NCBI GenBank assembly: GCA_046497505.1
Contig: JAWOFN010000072.1
Span: forward strand, 1-21,648
DNA length: 21,648 nt
Source: JAWOFN01 sp046497505 [NCBI: bacterium]
Lineage (GTDB): Bacteria > Blakebacterota > Blakebacteria > Blakebacterales
Direction: 5' to 3'
The notes beneath the pieces were generated by a model. The model saw only the letters and a list, made by a program, of their open reading frames with translations. It had not been told where the DNA came from and did no database searches. Below are positions 13,346-21,648 of the stretch, in pieces (within the stretch, counting starts at the first letter, position 1; each line of letters opens with the position of its first letter). A program made the translations under genes and the position numbers.

Positions 13346-16300
13346 CTACTTGCAGGGCAGGAAGCGGATCGTGTTCTCCATCTCCTCCAGCACGTCCTCC
13401 AGGGCACCGATGGTGTGGTCGATATCCTCCTCGGTGGTCTCGGCCGAGAGGGAGAAGCGCACCGAGCAGTGGGCCTGTTCGGTGGTCCGCCCCATAGCCA
13501 GCAGGACATGGGGCGGATCAGGGGAACCCGCCTTGCAGGCCGAGCCCGAAGAAAGGGCCACCCCGTAGCGGTCCATGGCCACCACCACCGACTCCCCCCG
13601 GATGTCGGGGAGGCTCAGGTTGAGGGTGTTGGGGAGCCGCCGCGTGGGGTGCCCGTTCCGGATCGCATCCGGGAGCAGTTCGAGCACGCTCGCCTCCAGG
13701 CGGTCCCTGAGGTCTGCGATGCGCTGCCGCTGCTCAAGGTTCATCCGGCGCCGGGCCCGTTCGGCGGCCTTGCCCATCCCCACAATGGCGGGGACGTTGT
13801 GGGTGCCGGCCCGAAGGCCCCCCTCCTGCTTGCCGCCGTGGATGAGGGGTTCCAGCTCCACCCCCCGGCGCACGTAGAGGGCCCCGATCCCCTTCGGTCC
13901 GTGGAACTTGTGTCCGGAGATGCTCAGCAGATCCACCCCCAGCTCGTCCACGTCCACCGGGATCTTCCCCACCGCCTGGACCGCATCGGTGTGGAAGAGC
14001 ACATCCCGCTGGCGGGCAAGGGCCGCCAGCTCGGTGATGGGCTGGATCGTCCCCACCTCGTTGTTGGCCATCATCACCGAGACCAGGATCGTCTCGTCGG
14101 TGAGGGCGACCTCCAGGCCTGAGGGGTCGAGCATGCCGTCCGAGTCCACCTCCAGGAAGGTGACCCGGAAGCCGCTCCGCTCCAGCCACGCCGCCGCGTT
14201 CAGGATGGCCGGGTGCTCGATGGTGGAGGTGATGATGTGGTCGCCCCGGTCCCGGAGGGCATCGGCCACCCCCTTCAGGACCAGGTTGTCCGACTCCGAG
14301 CCCCCTCCGGTGAAGAGCACCTCCCGGGGCCGGGCGCCGATGAGGGCCGCCAGCTGCCGCCGGGCGTCCTCGGTGGCCTCCTTCGCCTTCCGGCCCACCT
14401 CGTGGAGGCTGGAGGGATTGCCGTGGGCCTCGGTGAAGAAGGGGAGCATGGCCTCCCTCACCTCGTCGGCGGTCCGGGTGGTGGCGTTGTTGTCCAGGTA
14501 GACCCTGCGGACGGGCTCCTTCGGCTCCCGGACCGGGGAGGTCAGCCCCTTGTAGGGCTCGGCCCGCTCGGTGGGGGTGATCCCCTCCCCCGCCCCGTCC
14601 TCGAGCTTGCTGACCTCGCAGAGGAGGGCCTTGTAGACCGGGAAGCCTGAGATCTCGTCGTAGGCCTCAAGGTCGGTGAGCTCGTTCACGTTCCGGTCCT
14701 GCCACGCCTTCGGGCCCACCGGCGTGCCGCCCCCCTGGTTGGCCTCCACGCAGCCCGGGGCGATGTCGTCGGTGACCACGGCCCGGAAGGGCACGGCGCC
14801 CCGGGGGGTGCGGAGTTCCACCAGGTCGCCGTGGGCGATCCCTCGTTCCTCGGCGTCCCGGCGGTTGATCTCCACCACCGGCTCCGGATGGTCGCTCACC
14901 AGCCCGTCGATCCCGTGGTGCTGGGAGCGGAAGTCGGTCTGGATCCGGGCCCCGGAATTGAAGACCAGGGGGTAGTCCTTCGCCAGGCGGGGGGAGCCCA
15001 CCGGACCCTCCCGCGGCTCGACGTACTTCGGAAGGGGCTCGTAGCCGTAGTCCTCCAGGGTGGTGGACCAGATCTCGAACCTGCCCGTGGGGGTGTCGAA
15101 GCCGGGCTCCCCGTCGGGACGCAGCCCCCCCTTCTCCCACTTGCGGTACTCCATGGCCCCGGAGGGCTTCTTGACCCAGCCCCCGGCCTCCCGGACCTCC
15201 TCCAGGGTGTAGCCGGAGCCCTCCAGCGCGTGCCGGACCATGGCCTCCTCGATCTGGGGGAAGCGGTCCCCGTAGCCCAGGCGCCGGGCCAGCTCGGCCA
15301 TGATGAGGTAGTCGTTCCGGGCCTCCCCCACCGGCTCGATGACCTTCTCCCGCAGGCGGAAGATGGGCCCGTACGTCATGTAGCTCTGGATCTCGAACAT
15401 CGTCGTGGCCGGCAGGACGATGTCCGCATAGGCGGCGTCGGCCGTGAGCTGCCGGTCGATGGTGACCAGGAAGTCGAGTCCCTCCAGCGTCTTCCGCCAG
15501 ATGGGGGTCTGGGGCCAGGAGGTGAGGATCGAGGCCCCGTGGATGATGAGGGCCCGGATCGGGTACGGATCCCCCTCCTGGACCGCGTCCACCAGGCCGC
15601 TGGCATGGGACTCACCCCGGTAATGGCTGTAGAGCGGGAATCGGTCCCGGGCGGCGGCTCGATCGAGATCCGGGTTGGGGATGTTCGTGGAACGGTTGAT
15701 GGGGAAGTGGGAATCCCGCATGGCCAGGCCGATCCCTCCCGGCACGTCCAGCTGCCCGGCCAGGGCGAAGAGGGTGTGCACGGCCCGGACGGACTGCAGG
15801 CCCGTATCGGAGTACTCCAGCCCCGTGTACATCACCGGGGCGGCCCCGTCGGAGCGGGCGATGCTCCGGGCCAGGCGACGGATCGTATCCGCGGGCACCC
15901 CGGTGATCACCTCGGTCTGCTCAGGCGTGAAGTGCTGGGTGTAGGTCGTCAGCTCCTCGAAGCCGTGGGTCCACTCCTCGGCGAAGGTGATGTCGTAGAG
16001 GTCCTCTTCCACCAGGACCCCGATCATGCTCAGGGCCAGGGCACCGTCGGTGCCCGGCCGGATGGGGACCCACTCCGCCCCGGTGCGGTGGACAGTCTCG
16101 GTCCTGCGGGGATCGATGACCACGATCTCGGCTCCCCGGGAGGCCGCTGACTCCAGGCGCTCCATGTCCAGGGGGGGCGAATCGGTGGCGGGGTTGGAGC
16201 CCCAGACCAGGAGGGTCTGGGCGTTCTCGATGTCGGTGAACATGTCCACCAGCATCCGCCCCATGGTCAGGTGGGGGGCCATCATGGCGAAGGAGACGTA

Positions 16301-16789
16301 GCAGAGGGCCCCCACCCCCATGGTGTTGGGGCTCCCGAAGGGGAAGAGCACGTTGGAGGCAGAGGAGACGGCCACCCCCTCGGGCTGGTAGAAATCGCAG
16401 AGGGAGAGTTCGAAGGCCCCCCGGCCGGTGTAGATGGCCACCGCCTCGGGTCCCGATTCCGCCTTGATGGCTTCCAGACGCCCCACGATCTCCTCGTACG
16501 CCTCGTCCCAGGTGATGCGCTCGAACTCGTGGGTCCCTTTCGGGCCGGACCGGCGCATGGGATGCTTCAGGCGGTGCTCGGAATGGACGATCTCCGGGGC
16601 GTGCTCTCCCCGGCGGCAGATCATGCCAAGCGGGTGGGTGGTGTCGGCCCGGATGCCCGTGAGCCGTCCCTCCTCCACCTGCACCTCCACCCAGCAGCCG
16701 GCGGGACAGATGCCGCAGAGGGCCTGCTTCCATCCCCCCTCATCTGGCGGCACGGAGGAGGGCTCTGGGGCGGAGGAGGGGAGGGACAT
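13346..16789 (-). CDS. Fusion: molybdopterin oxidoreductase - cysteine desulfurase
   Basis: One 1147-residue frame with two whole enzymes. Residues about 20-730 are a DMSO-reductase-family molybdopterin oxidoreductase: 4Fe-4S ligands Cys25, Cys28, Cys32 and Cys58 (CGICPAGCW, MICRRGEHA), a likely Mo-ligand Cys163 in GSPNTMGVGALCYV, LLVWGSNPATDSPP, VVIDPRRTETV, and a C-terminal dinucleotide-binding domain ending ISGFPVYKALLCEV. The Cys ligand groups it with thiosulfate/polysulfide-reductase- and Nap/Fdh-like enzymes; it lacks the Cys-His pair of formate dehydrogenases. A roughly 30-residue linker leads to a complete NifS/IscS-type desulfurase (from VYLDNNATT, about 763): His859, Asp935, PLP Lys961 in SGHKFHGPKG and active-site Cys1085 in SSGSACKAG. 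No Tat signal is present, so it is cytoplasmic. ATG at 16789 has AAGGA six bases upstream. Substrate is unknown. Confidence 0.93.
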   Translation of the reverse strand: MSLPSSAPEPSSVPPDEGGWKQALCGICPAGCWVEVQVEEGRLTGIRADTTHPLGMICRRGEHAPEIVHSEHRLKHPMRRSGPKGTHEFERITWDEAYEEIVGRLEAIKAESGPEAVAIYTGRGAFELSLCDFYQPEGVAVSSASNVLFPFGSPNTMGVGALCYVSFAMMAPHLTMGRMLVDMFTDIENAQTLLVWGSNPATDSPPLDMERLESAASRGAEIVVIDPRRTETVHRTGAEWVPIRPGTDGALALSMIGVLVEEDLYDITFAEEWTHGFEELTTYTQHFTPEQTEVITGVPADTIRRLARSIARSDGAAPVMYTGLEYSDTGLQSVRAVHTLFALAGQLDVPGGIGLAMRDSHFPINRSTNIPNPDLDRAAARDRFPLYSHYRGESHASGLVDAVQEGDPYPIRALIIHGASILTSWPQTPIWRKTLEGLDFLVTIDRQLTADAAYADIVLPATTMFEIQSYMTYGPIFRLREKVIEPVGEARNDYLIMAELARRLGYGDRFPQIEEAMVRHALEGSGYTLEEVREAGGWVKKPSGAMEYRKWEKGGLRPDGEPGFDTPTGRFEIWSTTLEDYGYEPLPKYVEPREGPVGSPRLAKDYPLVFNSGARIQTDFRSQHHGIDGLVSDHPEPVVEINRRDAEERGIAHGDLVELRTPRGAVPFRAVVTDDIAPGCVEANQGGGTPVGPKAWQDRNVNELTDLEAYDEISGFPVYKALLCEVSKLEDGAGEGITPTERAEPYKGLTSPVREPKEPVRRVYLDNNATTRTADEVREAMLPFFTEAHGNPSSLHEVGRKAKEATEDARRQLAALIGARPREVLFTGGGSESDNLVLKGVADALRDRGDHIITSTIEHPAILNAAAWLERSGFRVTFLEVDSDGMLDPSGLEVALTDETILVSVMMANNEVGTIQPITELAALARQRDVLFHTDAVQAVGKIPVDVDELGVDLLSISGHKFHGPKGIGALYVRRGVELEPLIHGGKQEGGLRAGTHNVPAIVGMGKAAERARRRMNLEQRQRIADLRDRLEASVLELLPDAIRNGHPTRRLPNTLNLSLPDIRGESVVVAMDRYGVALSSGSACKAGSPDPPHVLLAMGRTTEQAHCSVRFSLSAETTEEDIDHTIGALEDVLEEMENTIRFLPCK

Positions 16790-16795
16790 CGGCAT

Positions 16796-16800
16796 TCCTT
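16796..16800 (-). promoter_or_regulatory. Ribosome site deciding the fusion-gene start
   Basis: AAGGA on the minus strand directly abuts an ATG at 16795 (zero spacing) but is six bases from the ATG at 16789. The second is therefore the likely start, two codons shorter than the longest frame. Confidence 0.6.
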
Positions 16801-16806
16801 AGACGC

Positions 16807-17856
16807 TCATCGCAGGTCGCCAAGGACCTCGCGCAGGTCGGCGGAGGCCAAGGTCCGGGGACGGGGCCTTCCCCGGTCATCCGGCCACTGCACGAGTCGG
16901 ATACGGCCCTCGGTGATCTCGATGCCTGTGATCTCACCGTCCGCGAAGGAACAGCAGCCGGTGTTGAAATAGCAGGGACAGAGAGGGCGCAGCAACTCGT
17001 CCATCTCGTAGAAGCGATGGCGCTGTCCCGCCCGCACCCACTCCAGGTCCGCCCGCTCCCGGGCCAGCTCCTGCATGTCCACGTCCCGGTCCTCGCGATT
17101 GATCTCCAGGCCGGCACGCATCGCCTCCACGTTCTCGTGCATGAGGAAGACCGGTTTGTGGGTATGACCGGCGATGAGGGCCATGCCCGGGTGGGTGCGG
17201 GCCCAGAGATACATGGCGATGTTGTGGCGCTTGCGGAGCCTGTTGTCGGTGGCGGGGGTGCTGGACGGTGTGCGGCTGAGCCTCTTGTAGGGGCGCCAGA
17301 AGGTACGCACGAACCATCGGGTCTTCTTCCCGTGCCGGTCGCTCCAGAACTCCCCCTGGTGCCCGTGGGCCAGGAAGAGCGTGCCCACTTCCTTCCCTTC
17401 CTCCTCCACCACCAGCCGGAGGGCCTCCCGGACCTCGATCCCCCGCTTGTAGGCGGGCCGCAGGAGTTCGTCCACCGTCCGGGGATCGCTCCACAGGTCG
17501 TCGTGGTTCCCCCAGTAGCGATAGAGGACGCCGCGGGCGAGGAACTGCTCCTCCAGGGCGAGCGTCTCGGGGTAGGTCTCCATGACCTTGCGGGGATCAT
17601 GGCCCCACAACTCTTCCACGTCCCCCAGGAGGTGGAGGTCGTAGCCCTGCTCCAGATAGTAGCCGAGCGCGGCACAGTAGGCCTGCTCGCACAGGCGGAA
17701 GTCGTCGGTCTTGCCGCGCAGGCCACGGTGGTGGTCGGAGAAGATAACCAGGTGGAGGTCCTCGAGGTCCCTTCGGACCTCCTCCGTCTCCGCGCCTTCC
17801 CAGGCCCGCTCCATGCCCCGGGCAATGTTGCGCTGGTAGCGTGTGCTGTCGTCCAT
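16807..17856 (-). CDS. Calcineurin-like metallophosphoesterase
   Basis: A 349-residue cytoplasmic metallophosphoesterase with the full two-metal motif set: FSDHHRG (39-45, DxH), LLGDVEELW (77-84, GDxxE), YWGNHDD (114-120, GNHD), FLAHGHQGE (161-169) and AGHTHKP (229-235, GHxH). The DHHRG and GNHDD forms recall LpxH-like or diadenosine-tetraphosphatase-like branches, but it is longer than LpxH and has extra regions (170-225 and 245-349). The natural substrate is unknown. The ATG has AGGGA six bases upstream. It lies 84 bases after moaA and 17 bases before the fusion gene, so co-transcription with the fusion is very likely. Confidence 0.88.
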   Translation of the reverse strand: MDDSTRYQRNIARGMERAWEGAETEEVRRDLEDLHLVIFSDHHRGLRGKTDDFRLCEQAYCAALGYYLEQGYDLHLLGDVEELWGHDPRKVMETYPETLALEEQFLARGVLYRYWGNHDDLWSDPRTVDELLRPAYKRGIEVREALRLVVEEEGKEVGTLFLAHGHQGEFWSDRHGKKTRWFVRTFWRPYKRLSRTPSSTPATDNRLRKRHNIAMYLWARTHPGMALIAGHTHKPVFLMHENVEAMRAGLEINREDRDVDMQELARERADLEWVRAGQRHRFYEMDELLRPLCPCYFNTGCCSFADGEITGIEITEGRIRLVQWPDDRGRPRPRTLASADLREVLGDLR

Positions 17857-17940
17857 CCTGGGTCCCTTGCGTCGTCCCGCCGTCAGGATACCGGGCTCAC
17901 GCTTCGGGGGACGAGTGGAGCAGCGTGGGCCGGGGAGGTC

Positions 17941-18954
17941 TCAGCCCCCCAGGCGTATCATCTCGATCTTGTCCCGACCGGCGGGATCGTAGCCGGTCTC
18001 CGACTTCATGGCCTCGCAGCGCTCCTCGGAGTAGCGATCCACACGTCGGGACCAGACCCCTCGGATCGCATCGGCGATCTCCTGGTCCGTGGCTCCCCCC
18101 CGGAGCAGTCCCCGGAGATCGAACCCCGCGGCGGCGAAGAGACAGGTGACCAGGGTGCCCTCCGCGGTGAGTCGGGCGCGGCTGCAGGCGCCGCAGAAGG
18201 GTGCGGTGACGCTGGCGATGACCCCTACGCTTCCCGAGCCGTCCTTGAAGCGGTATTCGGCGGCGGGGGCCCGGGGGTCCTCCCGCACGGCGGCTTTCAG
18301 GGGATGCTCGGCCGCGATGGCCGCCAGGATCTCCGCCCCGGGCACCAGCCCCTCCGAAACCCAGTGGTTGGCGTTGCCCACGTCCATGTACTCGATGAAC
18401 CGGGCCTGGAAGCGGTTCTCACGAGCGAAGTCCAGGATCTCCAGGACCTCCTCGTCGTTGACGCCCCGCCTGATCACCGCGTTGATCTTGACCTCCTCGA
18501 AACCCGCGTCCCGTGCGGCCATGAGGCCGGACATCACATCATGGAAATCCCCCCGGCGGGTGATCCTCCGAAAGGTCTCTTCCCGCACCGTGTCGAGGCT
18601 GATGTTCAGGCGGTGCAGTCCCGCCTCCCTCAGCGGTCCGGCGAGCCTGCCGAGCAGGGCACCGTTGGTGGTCAGGCCCAGGTCCTCGATGTCGGGCAGG
18701 GCGGCCAGCATGGCCACCAAGTCCTCGATCTCCGCCCGCACGAGGGGTTCCCCTCCGGTGAGGCGGAGCCGGGAGACCCCCAGAGCGGCGAATACCGCCG
18801 CCAGCCTGCGGATCTCCTCGAAGCGGAGGATCCGGCTGCGGCGGACCCACTCGTAGTGGTCCAGGGGCATGCAGTAGGAACAGCGGAAGTTGCATCGGTC
18901 GGTGACCGATATCCGCAGGTCCCGCAGAGGGCGGCCGAGCGTGTCGTTCAGGAC
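17941..18954 (-). CDS. moaA: GTP 3',8-cyclase MoaA (no canonical start codon)
   Basis: Radical-SAM enzyme for the first step of molybdenum cofactor synthesis, GTP to 3',8-cyclo-GTP (with MoaC giving cPMP). Numbered from GTC at 18954, the SAM cluster ligands are Cys21, Cys25 and Cys28 (DRCNFRCSYCMP), the SAM-binding motif is LTGGEPLV (65-72), the C-terminal cluster is Cys254, Cys257 and Cys271 (FCGACSRARL..VTC), and the essential terminal Gly-Gly ends the 337-residue protein. The first ATG (18870) comes after all three SAM cysteines, so it cannot be the true start. No ATG, GTG or TTG lies in frame between it and the nfuA stop. A strong GGGGAGG (18968-18962) sits seven bases before GTC and ten before CTG. 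Start is therefore GTC/CTG or a base error for GTG. Confidence 0.9.
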   Translation of the reverse strand, partial: VLNDTLGRPLRDLRISVTDRCNFRCSYCMPLDHYEWVRRSRILRFEEIRRLAAVFAALGVSRLRLTGGEPLVRAEIEDLVAMLAALPDIEDLGLTTNGALLGRLAGPLREAGLHRLNISLDTVREETFRRITRRGDFHDVMSGLMAARDAGFEEVKINAVIRRGVNDEEVLEILDFARENRFQARFIEYMDVGNANHWVSEGLVPGAEILAAIAAEHPLKAAVREDPRAPAAEYRFKDGSGSVGVIASVTAPFCGACSRARLTAEGTLVTCLFAAAGFDLRGLLRGGATDQEIADAIRGVWSRRVDRYSEERCEAMKSETGYDPAGRDKIEMIRLGG

Positions 18955-18961
18955 GGTGCTG

Positions 18962-18968
18962 CCTCCCC
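18962..18968 (-). promoter_or_regulatory. Ribosome site of moaA
   Basis: GGGGAGG on the minus strand, directly after the nfuA stop. It is seven bases from GTC (18954-18952) and ten from CTG (18951-18949). It marks where translation of moaA should begin even though no standard start codon is present. Confidence 0.6.
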
Positions 18969-18970
18969 GG

Positions 18971-19549
18971 TCAGTCGGCGCTCTTGCTTGCGTAGTAGGG
19001 GTCCGTACCGGCGGCGTGGTCGGTGGTGTCCACCACGTCCTCTATCTCCGGAACCTCCTCGCGGATCTGGGCCGCCACACCCTCACGGAGCGTGGTGTCG
19101 ACCATCCCGCACCCCTGGCATCCTCCGCCGAAGCGGATGTAGGCCACACCCTCCCGTACCCCCGTCAGGCTCACGAAACCGCCGTGCATGCCCACCCCGG
19201 GGTTGATGCGTGTGTCGATGACCTCCTGGACCGCGTCGGCCAGGGGGTCGGCCCACCCCGCGTTGGGGTTGTCGATCTGGAACCCTCGACGCTGGAGGTC
19301 GTTCACGAAGTCGACGGTCGTGCCCTCCATGTTCCCGGCACTCCGTTCATCGAGCACGGCCTTGAAAGACCCTGCATCCACCTCCATGTCCTCCTCCCGG
19401 CGGTCCTCCTCGGCCACGAAGGCCATGTCGTACTGGAATCCCTGGGGTCCCCGACCCACCAGGGCGATGCGGAGGACCAGGTCGTCCCGGTCCTGCTGTT
19501 CCATGAGACGCTCGATCTCCTGCCGTGCTTCCTCCGTGAACGTGATCAC
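18971..19549 (-). CDS. nfuA: Fe-S biogenesis protein NfuA
   Basis: A 192-residue iron-sulfur carrier. Residues 1-95 are a degenerate A-type (IscA/HesB-like) domain (VITFTEEARQEIERLMEQ, FQYDMAFVAEED) lacking the A-type cysteines, and about 105-185 are a NifU C-terminal domain with the cluster-binding Cys144 and Cys147 in FGGGCQGCGMVDTTL. This is the classic NfuA architecture, which passes 4Fe-4S clusters to client enzymes. The frame is open to 19651, but GTG at 19549 has GGAG seven bases upstream and starts the conserved domain. It precedes moaA by only 16 bases; MoaA (two 4Fe-4S clusters) and the molybdoenzyme fusion are plausible clients in the same operon. Confidence 0.93.
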   Translation of the reverse strand: MITFTEEARQEIERLMEQQDRDDLVLRIALVGRGPQGFQYDMAFVAEEDRREEDMEVDAGSFKAVLDERSAGNMEGTTVDFVNDLQRRGFQIDNPNAGWADPLADAVQEVIDTRINPGVGMHGGFVSLTGVREGVAYIRFGGGCQGCGMVDTTLREGVAAQIREEVPEIEDVVDTTDHAAGTDPYYASKSAD

Positions 19550-19607
19550 GTCACTGCTCCGTTGCGTCGTGTGCTGTGTGATTCTTGACCTTCGGGTCCC
19601 CTGGAAA

Positions 19608-20074
19608 CTAGGGACTCTCCCCGCCCGGTGCAACCCGGGGTCGGGACACATGATGAGGGTGCGACCGGCGCCCGCCTACGGGAGCCAGTACGACCTCTTC
19701 GAAGAGGACGTCCGGTGCCACCACGCTGATGGGGATCCCATCGCCGGTCCGGCCGTCCATCCGGATCTCCCAGGGGTGCCCCCGGGGCCCGAAGACCTCG
19801 TGGAAAAACACGCCCGCCGATCGGTTCAGGAGGATGGCCGGGCCGGTGTACGGTTCGGTGAGGGGGGCTTCCCGGAGCTGCTCCAGGTCCCGGACCCGTC
19901 GATCCAGGTCGCGGTCCAGCTCGACCTCCATGATACGGAGGATCCGCCCCGGGTCCGCCGGCGGTTGGAGGGAGGGGTGTCCGGAGGGGGAGGCAGCGAC
20001 CCGCACGGGAAGCAGACAGGCCAGCCCGAGCAGGAGCAGGCCGACCCGGCCGCCGGTCGTGCGCGATCCTCTCC

Positions 20075-20078
<4 letters not shown>
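19608..20078 (-). CDS. Internally deleted TldD/PmbA-like remnant
   Basis: A 156-residue frame with a Sec signal peptide ([18 protein letters not shown]). Its parts match a secreted TldD/PmbA metallopeptidase in order but with large gaps: [15 protein letters not shown] (42-56, usual mature start), [20 protein letters not shown] then [17 protein letters not shown] (61-97, zinc-site region), and [22 protein letters not shown] (117-138, usual C-terminal end). TldD-type proteins are about 450-550 residues. The zinc motif HExxxH is broken: His93-Glu94 remain but Pro98 replaces the second His. It starts at GTG overlapping the rpoD stop (GTGA). It is probably a decayed gene kept in frame, though a new function for the short secreted protein cannot be excluded. 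Confidence 0.65.

Positions 20079-21648
<1,570 letters not shown>

Noticed and set aside
13346-16789. Formate dehydrogenase assignment for the Mo domain
   Set aside because: The Mo-ligand Cys is followed by Tyr, not the His found after Cys/Sec in formate dehydrogenases, and no FdhD or NADH partner is in the window.
17017-19206. 729-codon plus-strand open frame opposite the phosphoesterase, moaA and nfuA
   Set aside because: It crosses three well-supported minus-strand genes and shows no domain or ribosome site.

Overview
The window is GC-rich bacterial chromosome. Almost every supported gene lies on the minus strand, so transcription runs from high to low coordinates. Gene content (group 1 sigma-70 factor, type A RNase P RNA, several lipoprotein or Sec signals) fits a Gram-negative-type bacterium. 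The style recalls Gemmatimonadota or a neighbouring phylum, but that is a guess without a search. There are no insertion sequences, rRNAs or CRISPR arrays.

Layout in transcription order. (1) 21648-19608: the 3' part of a primary sigma factor gene (rpoD), coupled by a GTGA overlap to a short, internally deleted TldD/PmbA-like remnant. (2) 19549-13346: nfuA, moaA, a metallophosphoesterase and an 1147-codon gene fusing a cytoplasmic molybdopterin oxidoreductase (4Fe-4S, Cys-ligated Mo type) to a complete NifS/IscS-type cysteine desulfurase. Together they join Fe-S delivery, the first step of molybdenum cofactor synthesis, and a molybdoenzyme carrying its own sulfur-mobilising domain. This is the most unusual part of the window. 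(3) 13238-12199: a CAP-domain lipoprotein, a very small frameshifted reading frame, a plus-strand zinc-ribbon gene interrupted by TGA, and a tRNA with anticodon CAU that looks like tRNA-Ile2. (4) 12149-9190: a lipoprotein of unknown function, a small two-helix membrane protein with an apparent frameshift, a GNAT acetyltransferase, a MOSC-domain protein and a Ppx/GppA phosphatase, tightly packed. (5) 9190-9003: a short intergenic segment with a TTGACA box, a minus-strand intrinsic terminator and an opposite-facing terminator-like hairpin. It may encode a small RNA or an attenuated leader. (6) 9002-4586: a Nif3-like protein, a coiled-coil zinc-ribbon protein, an RNase HI-family protein, rnpB (its 5' end overlaps the RNase H coding region) and recJ. 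(7) 4515-1: a beta-oxidation or short-chain acyl-CoA operon of acyl-CoA dehydrogenase, metallo-beta-lactamase-fold hydrolase, thiolase, 3-hydroxyacyl-CoA dehydrogenase and a second acyl-CoA dehydrogenase that runs off the left edge.

Several genes show small defects at or near their starts: moaA has no ATG/GTG/TTG ahead of its radical-SAM cysteines, two ATGA-coupled small genes each need one G removed from a GGG run, and the plus-strand zinc ribbon has an in-frame TGA. These may be consensus errors in the assembly, decay, or recoding. Read-level data would decide.
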